Assembly: GCA_020725925.1 (NCBI GenBank)
Contig: DYTN01000001.1
Location: 1-64,000, forward strand
Origin: Methanobacteriota archaeon
GTDB lineage: Archaea > Thermoplasmatota > Thermoplasmata > UBA10834
Direction: 5' to 3'
Length of the DNA stretch: 64,000 bases
Part shown: positions 9,909-19,424 of the stretch, piece after piece
Layout: each line of letters begins with the position of its first letter
Numbering within the stretch: the stretch's first letter is position 1
Notes under the pieces: generated by a model
Databases searched by the model: none
Told to the model about the DNA's origin: nothing
The model's input: only the letters and a program-made list of their open reading frames with translations
Position numbers and translations under genes: made by a program

Positions 9909-10196
9909 TCATGCTCCATACACCATCTCATTGTCCGAGTACGCCTCAAAATGATTCCAGAATGCCCCTCTTGTGCGGATATTGACCTTGTGTTTCTCTT
10001 TCTCCCCGATGTTGAAAGCAACTGTGATCGAATCGATTGTATGACTGAGAGATCTCAGCCCTCTGCCATTGACAACAACTATCGATTTTCCGTTGACGAT
10101 GATTGAAGCTTTCCCCCTCGTCGCGCTGTAATTGATCCGAATGGTTTGTTTCTCTTCTCTGCCGACTACGAACCTGTGCTCTACCATTGTCTCCAC
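9909..10196 (-). CDS. Hypothetical beta-rich protein (possible FAIM-like fold)
   Basis: ORF with clear lower-GC codon use, 13 nt upstream of a zinc-ribbon gene end/start junction; 'SATRGKASIIVNGKSI' and 'EKHKVNIRTRGAF' resemble repeated beta-hairpin units. Confidence 0.5.
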   Translation of the reverse strand: METMVEHRFVVGREEKQTIRINYSATRGKASIIVNGKSIVVVNGRGLRSLSHTIDSITVAFNIGEKEKHKVNIRTRGAFWNHFEAYSDNEMVYGA

Positions 10197-10209
10197 CTGA
10201 TAGAATCGG

Positions 10210-10476
10210 CTATGCTTCCGTATTGGACTCTTTCGGATGAGGCTCAGGCCCCTGTCTTCTTTTCTGAGCGGGCTTGACTGTTCGTGAAGTCCGAGGTATC
10301 ATGCTGCCACAGTCGGTGCAGAATCTTCTGCCCTCTGGATTGGCAAATCCGCAATTCGGACATTTCACTAGACCCAGTCTTGCTTCGGGTGGTCCGTCCA
10401 TTCTGCCGCCGCATTTGCCGCAGAACTTGTTGCCCTCAGGATTCTCGGAGCCACAGTTCGGGCATTTGACTAGCAT
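10210..10476 (-). CDS. Double zinc-ribbon protein
   Basis: MLVKCPNCGSENPEGNKFCGKCGG...LVKCPNCGFANPEGRRFCTDCGSM; alternative upstream start at 10500. Confidence 0.75.
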   Translation of the reverse strand: MLVKCPNCGSENPEGNKFCGKCGGRMDGPPEARLGLVKCPNCGFANPEGRRFCTDCGSMIPRTSRTVKPAQKRRQGPEPHPKESNTEA

Positions 10477-10882
10477 TTCCTCAGTCTCCAGTGGCACCAC
10501 CTATGGCTTCTTGCTCAGCCTTCCCTTCCGATGCCTACTGACTCGCTCCTTGATCTTGCGGTTCTTGCTTCTTGGTAGCTTGAGATATGAGATACTCTCA
10601 ACCCCGTTCTACCAATGTTCTTTCTCCCCTATGCCCTTTTCTGAGACGCAGCCCGATTTGAACTGATGATAGTGGCTGTGACTCGCGATGCCTATCAGAT
10701 TTTCAGGCTTGTGGGTGGGCTCCATGTTCACGATTCCCCTGATCCCAGGGGACCAGAGGAGATCCATGGAAAGACTGCTCGTGCGTTCCTCTCACAGTAT
10801 CGGGATTAGACCACATTTCGCGAAAGCCTGGAACGCCACAGATATGTGGGAAGGGGTTTTGTCGGCAAGTTGGCAGTCCTGA

Positions 10883-11260
10883 TCACAGCTTCAGGATGTT
10901 CCTTGCCTTGCTCTCGTCGCTGACCGCCAGCGCCACGTGCACATGTTTCGAGTCCTTGTCAATCATGTACGCGGCATCGATGTTGATGCCTTCTTTGGCG
11001 AGAGCACTCGAGACTCGGGCCAGCTCTCCAGGTCTGTCCTCGAGTTTGGCTACCAGCAGGTTCCTCTCGGAGAACTGCATGTTCGATCCGGTGAGGCTCT
11101 GCCTGGTCTTCTCGGGGTCGGAAGTGACGATTCTCACGACCTCGGCATGAGGTTCTGTCGCGATTGTGCGTATGTTCACGCCATTCTTCTGCAGGACCTC
11201 TGTCACCCGCGCAAGCTCTCCCGGCCTGTTCGCTAATTTCACGCTGAACTCTTTTTCCAT
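10883..11260 (-). CDS. Tandem ACT-domain protein (paralogue of 5067-5444)
   Basis: MEKEFSVKLANRPGELARVTEVLQKNGVNIRTIATEP... near co-linear with the 5067-5444 product. Confidence 0.85.
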   Translation of the reverse strand: MEKEFSVKLANRPGELARVTEVLQKNGVNIRTIATEPHAEVVRIVTSDPEKTRQSLTGSNMQFSERNLLVAKLEDRPGELARVSSALAKEGINIDAAYMIDKDSKHVHVALAVSDESKARNILKL

Positions 11261-11497
11261 ATGCTTTTCCTCCTTTCACGAGAACAAGTGCGCAAGAGAT
11301 CTCCACCGTGTAGAGACAGAGAAGAATCACGTCTTGACTCAGTGCTATTGGATGTCACGTGTTTCATCGTCTAACCATGTGTCGTTGCTACATGATAAGA
11401 CGGTACCTGGTAAGCATGGCATAGGGTAGACCCATGAGAACGGAGGACAAGGCGGGCGCCCTCCTGCGGTATTCTTGGACGACTATGACCCGAAGAG

Positions 11498-11582
11498 TGC
11501 AGGGAGCCGGATTTGAACCGGCGGACGCCTGCGCGACCAGACCCTGAATCTGGCGCCGTTGGCCATGCTTGGCTATCCCTGC
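11498..11582 (-). tRNA. tRNA-Leu (CAG)
   Basis: Reverse complement GCAGGGA...CCAGA TTCAGGG TCTGG...long variable arm...GCCGGTTCAAATCCGGC TCCCTGC A; class II tRNA, anticodon CAG. Confidence 0.93.
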
Positions 11583-11651
11583 ATCCGGTAGGCGAAGATT
11601 ATGGTAACGATATAGATAACTCTGCCGGAAGGGCAGGCAGACTGTCTAGGT

Positions 11652-12791
11652 TTAGTCCTTGACCCCCGAGGTCTCTTGAATCCTGATCCCCCTGTCCCTG
11701 AGTTCAGAAACGAGCCTCTTGAACATCCTCAGGACTGCTATCTCCGGGGGAACCACGCCTCTCTCCTCGATCTCTCCTCGCGCGGCCATCCTGGCAACGA
11801 TGGCAGCGGTGTACCCAGTCGTGCGCGCCATCGAAGTCATCCTTCGCTCCTCATCGAAGTAGTCGATCATCTCGAAGGAGCGCTTCACGCGCCTTCCATC
11901 CTTCCTGCCGACGACATCAACCCTGAGCACTGTGACATCTTCCTCATCCCCGAATCTGAGGGCCTTGTCCAGGACAGCAACAGCGACTTCTCTTGGGACC
12001 ACTCTCCTTCCGTCGACCTCCACCGGCTCCGTGGACAGGAGCCCCGCATCCCTCATCGCCAGGATCTTCTCAGCATGGCCAGGATACCGCGCAGTCTTCT
12101 CGACCATGTTCTTGACCCTCCCCTTCAACGTCACGAGCAACGTCGAGAGCCCGTCCGTGACGAACGCCTCCAGCTCTCCTATCCCCGGGAACTCGATCCT
12201 CTCCAGATCAGACATCGCGTCGACCTCGACGGTCTCACCGTTTCTCACGATCCTGGCCTTCCCGCAATACATGTTGATGAGCCCTCTAGTAGACCATACG
12301 ATTCTGTACCCGAGGGGAGGGACGGGCTTCTGAGGTAGCCCCCCGCACACGATGCGTATGTCGTCCACTTCGTCCATGAGGCTCGCACCGTGGGCGGCGA
12401 GGATGTTCGTGATGCCAGGCGCCACGCCGCAGTCAGGGATGATCGTGACGCCGGCCTTCTTTGCGGGGCCGTCGAGCGTCAGCAGCTTGTTTCCGTATGC
12501 CAAGTCCACCATGTGCGTGCCGACGCTCACTGCCGCCCTGCCCGCGAAGGCATTCAGCCCTTCCGGGAGAGCGCTGATAGCCGCATCGACATCCTTCATG
12601 AGCTTCTTGGTCGCTTCGACGTCCTTCACGTCGACCTTGCGCGCCGTGAGCTTGTCACTCCCGACCCTGGCGATGAGCCTCTCCGCCTGCTTCCTGCCGT
12701 AGTCCGCACATACGATTTCGGATACGCGCCCGTCCAGCACAAGGTCCGTGGCTATCGCCGTGCCCATCATTCCGCACCCGAGCACCAGCAT
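11652..12791 (-). CDS. Saccharopine dehydrogenase-like / lysine-6-dehydrogenase-like NAD(P)-binding protein
   Basis: MLVLGCGMMGTAIATDLVLDG Rossmann motif; AISALPEGLN; DCGVAPGITNILAAHG typical of the family. Upstream in-frame start at 12851 possible. Confidence 0.8.
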   Translation of the reverse strand: MLVLGCGMMGTAIATDLVLDGRVSEIVCADYGRKQAERLIARVGSDKLTARKVDVKDVEATKKLMKDVDAAISALPEGLNAFAGRAAVSVGTHMVDLAYGNKLLTLDGPAKKAGVTIIPDCGVAPGITNILAAHGASLMDEVDDIRIVCGGLPQKPVPPLGYRIVWSTRGLINMYCGKARIVRNGETVEVDAMSDLERIEFPGIGELEAFVTDGLSTLLVTLKGRVKNMVEKTARYPGHAEKILAMRDAGLLSTEPVEVDGRRVVPREVAVAVLDKALRFGDEEDVTVLRVDVVGRKDGRRVKRSFEMIDYFDEERRMTSMARTTGYTAAIVARMAARGEIEERGVVPPEIAVLRMFKRLVSELRDRGIRIQETSGVKD

Positions 12792-13113
12792 CTTCAATTC
12801 TAAGACCACCTCGCCCCCTAACCCTCGACTGTGATACCCTCGGGATCTCATCTTTCTTCCGTCGGACCCGCTCAGACGCCGCGCCGAGCGACCACCCTCG
12901 GAGAAGAGACGACAAGCACTATGGCCCCGCTGCCCTGGGGTCCCCCGAGGACGAGAGGCTCGAGTACGGCAGGGAGTTGGGGAAGCGCGTGGCTACTCTG
13001 GCAAAGAAGCTCAGGGATTGACCGCAAGCGCATATCGACGTCTCTGGTCCTCCGACAACCGCTAAATATCCGGACCTGAATACGCCGCTCGGCCCAGGGA
13101 GGAGGGTTCCGAC

Positions 13114-13629
13114 ATGGGGGAAACAAGGGTAGGGCTCATACCGTACGCGACCACTATCATGCGCACTGGTCAGCTCGAGACGTGTGCGATTCTTGTTTCC
13201 GATAGGCGGACCATACTCGCCTTTGATTCGCGTCGCCCTCTTGGTCCCCGAGCCGCCTTCAAGGAGTTCTTCAGAAAGGAGCCAGACCCGGCATCGGAAG
13301 CTCCCCAGCCCGTGGACTTCAGAACCGTCGACCTGGATGTCCTCGCGGTGATGAACGACAACATCTCGGTCCAGCACTCTGCAATCGAGAAGCTCGAGTA
13401 CAAGAAGGGCCTGTCAGGGTACTCACTCTTCATCGAGTCGCGGAATCTCGAGGGGAAGAAGGAGATAGTCCTCGCTACGATTGCAGCACCGTCTGACCTG
13501 GTCAAGAAGCAGAAGTCCGAGGGCGTCCCCGCGAAGGAGGCCAAGAGGCAGTACGCCCTCAAGGCCCAGGAGCTGTTCAAGAGGGCCATGCCCTCGGTCG
13601 TGGCGCACAAGGCCCGGTGGGTCGAATGA
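13114..13629 (+). CDS. Hypothetical protein
   Basis: Good archaeal codon usage, overlaps start of following membrane-protein gene (ATGA-type). Confidence 0.65.
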   Translation: MGETRVGLIPYATTIMRTGQLETCAILVSDRRTILAFDSRRPLGPRAAFKEFFRKEPDPASEAPQPVDFRTVDLDVLAVMNDNISVQHSAIEKLEYKKGLSGYSLFIESRNLEGKKEIVLATIAAPSDLVKKQKSEGVPAKEAKRQYALKAQELFKRAMPSVVAHKARWVE

Positions 13630-14189
13630 AATCGGGTTGGTGGGTGACCGTAGTCTGGATCGCCATGCTTGCCGTGGCCATGCCCATCGGGTGGTTCTAC
13701 AGCAGCGACGCGATCGAGGGGAGCGCTCACCTGACGGTGCCAGAGGGTGCGAGCACGTTCGCGTCGTACAGGGTGGACGATGTCGAGGGCTTCTCATTGT
13801 CAGGCGAGTTCTCATCTAGCACGGACTCCCCAGTCGAGCTCATGATCCTCGACGAGGGCGAGTACCTCAAGTTCCTGGCCAACTCCTCCTACGTTGCCGA
13901 GTTCAGGGCAGTCGCCATCTCAGGCGAGTTCTCGGTTGACAAGCCGAGCATGGAAACGTGCCACATAGTCGTGAGGCATGGGGCTGGCCTCATCGTCCCC
14001 CAGGAGGTCGAAGTGTCGTACACCATCAGCGCAGTCAACCCAGTAGGAATGCTGAGTGCGTATGGGTTCGCCTTCGGCGGGGGGCTGCTCATCGTCTACG
14101 ACGGCTGGAAGAGGCACAAGAAGCACGAGGAGATCGTGCGCGAGTCGAAGCCTTTGGACGTCATCTTCTTTGATTCGGAGTCTAGGTAG
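13626..14189 (+). CDS. Hypothetical membrane protein, two TM segments flanking an extracytoplasmic beta-rich domain
   Basis: N-terminal TM (WWVTVVWIAMLAVAMPIGWFY), C-terminal TM (MLSAYGFAFGGGLLIVYDGW) and basic tail. Confidence 0.7.
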   Translation: MKSGWWVTVVWIAMLAVAMPIGWFYSSDAIEGSAHLTVPEGASTFASYRVDDVEGFSLSGEFSSSTDSPVELMILDEGEYLKFLANSSYVAEFRAVAISGEFSVDKPSMETCHIVVRHGAGLIVPQEVEVSYTISAVNPVGMLSAYGFAFGGGLLIVYDGWKRHKKHEEIVRESKPLDVIFFDSESR

Positions 14190-14391
14190 ACCCGCATGCG
14201 CTGCCTCTTCGGCATTGCCCGACCGATCCTGCCTGCTGCTAATCACGGTTCCGATGCTAGTGTTCTCATCAATCGCTAGTTGCGGGCCATGTTTTACGAG
14301 GAGTCCTCTCAATTGAATCGACCGTCCCCCATCCGGAAGGCATCGCAAGCAGGGCCTTCTGCCACCACAAACGAGACACGAAGTGACATCG

Positions 14392-15321
14392 ATGAGAACG
14401 ACTTTTGCGAAACTGGTATCGACCGCATTGCTAGCCATTGGATCGCTTCTCCTCCTGGCCTCCCTGGTGCCGGCCAACGCATCGGCCGCGGACATCGCCG
14501 GGACCTGGGTCTCCGCCGTTGCTGGCGAAGGATACGTCATGGAGGGGGCCATCACCACCGGCCCCCACACCTGGCACCACGATGTCCGGATGACACTCGA
14601 GCAGTCAGGGACTTTCATCTGGGGCAGCGAGACCATCACCGTCAGGACCGTGGACAACCACCCCGGGTACCGCGGGTGGCCGCCTTACCCGTACCCGATG
14701 GGCGAGTCGTTCACCTACGAAGTGGACGGGTACTTCGACGGCACGACCTTTGAGATGTCCCTCTACGCCTCCGGCTTCGTGTATGACTTCACCCTCACCG
14801 TGAGCGGGAACAGCATGTACGGCAGCGGGACGTTCGACAGCGCGGGCGTGCTCATGGAGGGCGTGTACGACCTCCAGAAGGAGAGCGGGTTCGGGCTCAC
14901 GGGCCTCTCGGGCATGACCCCTGTCGTCTCCGCAGGCGCCATCGTTGTCGCCATCGTTACATTGGTGGTCGTTTCCGCACCGGTCAGGTTGCCCCAGGGC
15001 ACGGTGCCCGGCGTCACGACCGTCACATCGCCACAGGCCTATCAGCCATCCACTGAGGGCACGCTTGAGCTCCCAGCGTCCCCCATATCCGCAGAGGGGG
15101 CAATGGCCGTCGGGGGCGTGGGACTGCACTATCCGGCTCCGCCGCCGTCAGGTAGGCCCCTGCCGCCGAGAGACCATTTCTCCAGAACCTCCCAGGAGCC
15201 ACCCACGTGCCCGTTCCATGGTGACGTCGCCCTGGCGGCTCACTATGGTAGGACCGACGGGTCGGACCCAGGGTCGTGGTTCTGCCCGCGCTGCAACAGC
15301 TACCCGTGGGGCAGGAGTTGA
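14392..15321 (+). CDS. Secreted/membrane protein with C-terminal cytoplasmic zinc-binding motif
   Basis: Signal peptide, central TM, C-terminal CPFHGDVALAAHYGRTDGSDPGSWFCPRC. Confidence 0.6.
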   Translation: MRTTFAKLVSTALLAIGSLLLLASLVPANASAADIAGTWVSAVAGEGYVMEGAITTGPHTWHHDVRMTLEQSGTFIWGSETITVRTVDNHPGYRGWPPYPYPMGESFTYEVDGYFDGTTFEMSLYASGFVYDFTLTVSGNSMYGSGTFDSAGVLMEGVYDLQKESGFGLTGLSGMTPVVSAGAIVVAIVTLVVVSAPVRLPQGTVPGVTTVTSPQAYQPSTEGTLELPASPISAEGAMAVGGVGLHYPAPPPSGRPLPPRDHFSRTSQEPPTCPFHGDVALAAHYGRTDGSDPGSWFCPRCNSYPWGRS

Positions 15322-15387
15322 CAAGAGGCGAATGACACGACTCTCCAAGGATACCAGGCATTTCCGTACACACTATCCGCGCGACCG

Positions 15388-16038
15388 TTGAGCGATGTCG
15401 AGCGCAAGGCGGCTGTGGACTCCCTCAAGCCCCTCTGGTACAATGCGATCGCCATGTCCTTCGTGGCAATCGCAACATCGATCATGGTCAACTTCGCATA
15501 CGATGCGATAGTCATCCTCGTGCCTCTCATATTCGCCGCGGCCTGCATCGGCCTGACTGCGCAGTACAGGAGGAGCCTCCGCGCGGTCAAGAAGACCCTC
15601 ACGGATGGCAGCATACCAGAGCTCAAGGCCGTGCCCGCCAAGAAAAGCATGGGCCGCGGCTGGACCGTTGGGCCTATCACATTCGCCCGCTCGGGAGAGC
15701 TCTCCGGGATGTTCTCCGAAGGCACGCAAGCAGCAGTGGCGTTCCTCCCGGAGACGAAGGCTGCGCTATCGGTGAACGGCGTACCGCTCAGGAAGCCGAT
15801 GCCGATGGTCGCTCCCATAGGGTTCGGAGTGGGGCTCGCATCTCAGGTACCGGCAATGCAGCCACAGATACCGGTCTACTCCCCCACGTCTGCGCCTCAG
15901 CAGAGCCCTCAAGCCGCTGAGGAAGAACTCCCTCCACCGCCTGAGGACTGGGCCGAGAGGGCCTGTCCGCAGTGTGGGCTGAGCCTTCCGAAGTACGCGA
16001 TGTTCTGCTCCAAGTGCGGTTTCAGGATCAGCAGGTAG
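15388..16038 (+). CDS. Two-TM protein with C-terminal zinc ribbon
   Basis: TM pair near N-terminus; C-terminal CPQCGLSLPKYAMFCSKCGFRISR; TTG start. Confidence 0.65.
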   Translation: MSDVERKAAVDSLKPLWYNAIAMSFVAIATSIMVNFAYDAIVILVPLIFAAACIGLTAQYRRSLRAVKKTLTDGSIPELKAVPAKKSMGRGWTVGPITFARSGELSGMFSEGTQAAVAFLPETKAALSVNGVPLRKPMPMVAPIGFGVGLASQVPAMQPQIPVYSPTSAPQQSPQAAEEELPPPPEDWAERACPQCGLSLPKYAMFCSKCGFRISR

Positions 16039-16186
16039 CGCGCGCTATACGTCAGGTTCGGCCGTAGTGTCTACTGCAGAGGTCCCGCATCGAGACTGAA
16101 AACCGGACGTCGATACCGGAGTCCGGAGAGAAAAGGGATCAGAAGAAGGGTTTCATCAAGGGTTTCTGAAGAAGCGAGGCCTGGCC

Positions 16187-16399
16187 TCACTTCTTCATGA
16201 TCTTCATCCAGCCGCCGCTCTCGAAGACCGCAAGTCTCCTCTTGGACAGGGTGGCCTTGAAGGTGTCCCAGTCGATTACCTCGAGGCGGGGATTCCTGCC
16301 CTTCGTGAATTGGATCCCGTTCGTGCCCTTCACGCGGCCGGGCTTGATGCCCTTCTTCCTCGCGATTTCCATCGCCTTCTCCACGCTTATTGGCTCCAT
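16187..16399 (-). CDS. Small conserved-looking basic protein of unknown function
   Basis: MEPISVEKAMEIARKKGIKPGRVKGTNGIQFTKGRNPRLEVIDWDTFKATLSKRRLAVFESGGWMKIMKK; compact ORF in an intergenic gap. Confidence 0.6.
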   Translation of the reverse strand: MEPISVEKAMEIARKKGIKPGRVKGTNGIQFTKGRNPRLEVIDWDTFKATLSKRRLAVFESGGWMKIMKK

Positions 16400-16759
16400 G
16401 ACCATCTTTCATCCCTCCGACTGTTTCTGGCCATGTCGTCCAGACATAGGCCAGCAAGTGTATCAGATTGGCTGGTATTTAATGATTTTCGTATGCTGGC
16501 TCGATTTTCCGAGATATCTGGCTATTGGAGCCCCATGTGAGAATGCTGTCTGAGCCAGCTTAGCTGGCCCCCTCAGTCCTCCAATCTGGCTCGGGCACAA
16601 GTCCTCGGTCCGGGCGCTTCGAACGAACGCCTGGCTCGATGTTCGGATGGGACAAGACATCCGCCGATGGCATGTATGTGTGAATGATGCCGTCGAGGAT
16701 GCTTCCCGCGAAACATAGAATATCCCCTTGTCCCATCAGAGTTGCCGGTGCGCCGAGCG

Positions 16760-18064
16760 ATGTCGTATTTCGGGTCGTCTGGTATCAGAGGTGTGGTCAA
16801 CAAGGATTTCACCCCTGAATTGGCGGCTCTTGTCGGCCTCGCCGTGGGCAGCGCATCCAAGACAGCAGTCGTCGGCATGGACTCAAGGACCTCTGGTCCG
16901 ATGATCTCCTCTGCCGTCTCGAGCGGGCTCATGGCCACGGGATGCGACGTGTACCAGGCGGGCATAGTCGCAACTCCGACCCTCGCAGAGGCCGCCCGGT
17001 GCCTCGACTGCGGAATCATGGTGACCGCGAGCCACAACCCTCCGGAGTACGGCGGGATCAAGCTCTGGAACCCGGACGGCTCTGGGTTCGGCGCAAGGCA
17101 ATCCAAGTCGATCGAGAAGCTGCTTGAGACCAGGAAGTTCAAGCTCAAGCCCTGGGACCATGTCGGGAAGACCATCCCTCTCACGGGCGCTGCTGAGACG
17201 CACGCCAGCAGGATCCTCTCGGGCGTGGGCAAGGCGAAGCTCAAGGTAGTCGTCGACTGCGCGAACGGCCCGGCATACACGGTCACCCCGATCGTCCTGC
17301 AGAGGATGGGCTGCAGGGTCGTCACCATCAACTCGAACCCAGACGGGCACTTCCCTGGAAGGCCGCCGGAGCCAGCGGACGAGAACCTGTCCGATCTCAA
17401 GAACGCGGTGGTCTCCATGAAGGCAGACCTCGGCATCGCGCACGACGGGGACGCCGACAGGGTGGTCGCCGTGGACGACAAGGGCATGTTCCTGGGCGGG
17501 GACGAGCTCCTCGCCATCCTGGCCAAGCGGTACGCAAAGAAGAAGCTCGTCGTCACCGTGGACGCGTCCATGGCCATCGATGGCTTCGTAGACGCCAAGA
17601 TCTTGCGCACGCGCGTGGGCGACGTGTTCGTTAGCGAGGAGGTCAAGCGGAGCAAAGCAGAGTTCGGTGGCGAGCCTTCGGGGACTTTCATCTTCCCAGA
17701 TCAGACTTACTGCCCCGACGGCATCCTCGCTGCTGCGAGGCTCGTCGAGCTCGCCAGCAGGAAGAAGCTCTCGGAGATTCGCAAGGCCGTCCCCAAGTAC
17801 CCGATACTCCGAGACGCCGTCAGGTTCAAGCAGGAGGACAAGGCCAGAGTGCTCAGAGCCCTCGACAGGGAGATGAGAGCTGTAGAGTGCGACGAGCTCC
17901 TCACGCTCGACGGCTACAGGCTGCAGTTCGAGGACGGGTGGGCATTGGTGAGAGCTTCGGGCACGGAGCCGAAGCTTCGGTTCTTGGCAGAGGCAAGGAA
18001 TTCGAAGAGGGCTGGAGAGATTATGGCCCTCATCACAAAGGCAGTCAGGAGGAGCGTGAAGTGA
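16760..18064 (+). CDS. glmM: Phosphoglucosamine/phosphomannomutase (alpha-D-phosphohexomutase)
   Basis: FGSSGIRGVVN, TASHNPPEYGGIKLW (active Ser), DGDADRVVAVD metal loop, GGEPSGTFIF. Confidence 0.85.
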   Translation: MSYFGSSGIRGVVNKDFTPELAALVGLAVGSASKTAVVGMDSRTSGPMISSAVSSGLMATGCDVYQAGIVATPTLAEAARCLDCGIMVTASHNPPEYGGIKLWNPDGSGFGARQSKSIEKLLETRKFKLKPWDHVGKTIPLTGAAETHASRILSGVGKAKLKVVVDCANGPAYTVTPIVLQRMGCRVVTINSNPDGHFPGRPPEPADENLSDLKNAVVSMKADLGIAHDGDADRVVAVDDKGMFLGGDELLAILAKRYAKKKLVVTVDASMAIDGFVDAKILRTRVGDVFVSEEVKRSKAEFGGEPSGTFIFPDQTYCPDGILAAARLVELASRKKLSEIRKAVPKYPILRDAVRFKQEDKARVLRALDREMRAVECDELLTLDGYRLQFEDGWALVRASGTEPKLRFLAEARNSKRAGEIMALITKAVRRSVK

Positions 18065-19287
18065 AGGGTTACATACTCGCTGCGGGCGAGGGCGTGCGCA
18101 TGCGTCCCTTGACGTCGAACATACCCAAACCCCTCCTTCCGGTCGCCGGGAGGCCCTTCCTTGAGCACAACATCGAGGCCCTCAAGGAGGCGGGCGTCAA
18201 GGACCTCATACTCCTGGTCGGGTGGAGGGCCCCGCGCATCAGGGAGCACTTCGGGGACGGGAAAGCGTTCGGGGTCAAGATTGAGTACGTCGAGCAGAAG
18301 GAGCGCCTCGGGACGGCCCATGCCATAGGCATGATCAAGGGGATGGTCGACTCCGCGTTCTTCTGCCTGTACGGGGACGTCGTGGTCACGAAGGAGAGCG
18401 TCAAGGGCATCGTCGAGCACCACAGGAAGGTCAAGGGGAGCGTGATGGCATTGACGACAGTTCCTGACCCCAAGAGGTACGGTACGATCGTGGTCGATGC
18501 TGGTGTCGTCAAGGACATCATCGAGAAGCCCGAGGTGCCGGAGACCAACACGGTCAACGCGGGCGCCTACGTGCTCATGCCAACGATCTTCGACGCTATC
18601 GCAGAGACGAAGAAGTCCCCGAGGGGGGAGTACGAGGTCACCGACTCTCTCAAGATCATGATGAAGAAGGAACACCTGTACACGCACCTGCTAAAGGGCG
18701 AGTGGATAGATGTCGCGAGGCCCTGGGACCTGCTAGAAGCGAACAGGATCCTAATGCAGGACCTGGAAGCGCGCATCGAAGGCGATGTATCTGATGGGGC
18801 CACCATCATAGGGCCTGTCCAGATAGGCAAGGGGACCAGAGTCCTCCCGGGCAGCTACGTTTCCGGTCCCGCAATCATAGGCCCGGACTGCGAGATAGGC
18901 CCGAACGCGTACATCCGCCCGTCAACATCGATAGGCGAGCACTGCAAGATCGGCGCTGCCGTCGAGATCAAGAACTCCATCATCATGAACAGGACCAACG
19001 TTCCGCATCTGAGTTATGTCGGAGACAGCGTGATCGGGGAGCGGTGCAACTTCGGAGCGGGGACCAAGGTGGCCAACCTGCGCCTGGACGAGAAGGAGGT
19101 CCAGGTGATAGTGGACGGGAAGAAGACAGGCTCTGGCAGAAGGAAGCTCGGCGTCATCATGGGGGATGACGTCAAGACGGGCATCAATGCCACGATTGAT
19201 GTCGGTACCGTCATAGGCGAGGGCACGATGATTGGCATGGGGGCCATTGTCCGAGGAACGATAGCACCTAAGAGCCGCATCTTCTGA
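18061..19287 (+). CDS. glmU: Bifunctional sugar-1-phosphate nucleotidylyltransferase/acetyltransferase (archaeal GlmU-like)
   Basis: GYILAAGEGVRMRPLTSNIPKPLLPV nucleotidylyltransferase motif plus C-terminal left-handed beta-helix hexapeptides; GTG start overlaps previous stop. Confidence 0.85.
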   Translation: MKGYILAAGEGVRMRPLTSNIPKPLLPVAGRPFLEHNIEALKEAGVKDLILLVGWRAPRIREHFGDGKAFGVKIEYVEQKERLGTAHAIGMIKGMVDSAFFCLYGDVVVTKESVKGIVEHHRKVKGSVMALTTVPDPKRYGTIVVDAGVVKDIIEKPEVPETNTVNAGAYVLMPTIFDAIAETKKSPRGEYEVTDSLKIMMKKEHLYTHLLKGEWIDVARPWDLLEANRILMQDLEARIEGDVSDGATIIGPVQIGKGTRVLPGSYVSGPAIIGPDCEIGPNAYIRPSTSIGEHCKIGAAVEIKNSIIMNRTNVPHLSYVGDSVIGERCNFGAGTKVANLRLDEKEVQVIVDGKKTGSGRRKLGVIMGDDVKTGINATIDVGTVIGEGTMIGMGAIVRGTIAPKSRIF

Positions 19288-19424
19288 TGGATTGGCTGCT
19301 CGAGGTGGCTACGCCATCTTGCCACGTCCCCGTATTGAGCGTTCTGGACCGGGCGTTGCGCACGGATAAATAGCGCCTCTGCGATTCGGGTACTGGCCTA
19401 GCCGGTCAAGGGGGAGTTTGGGAT

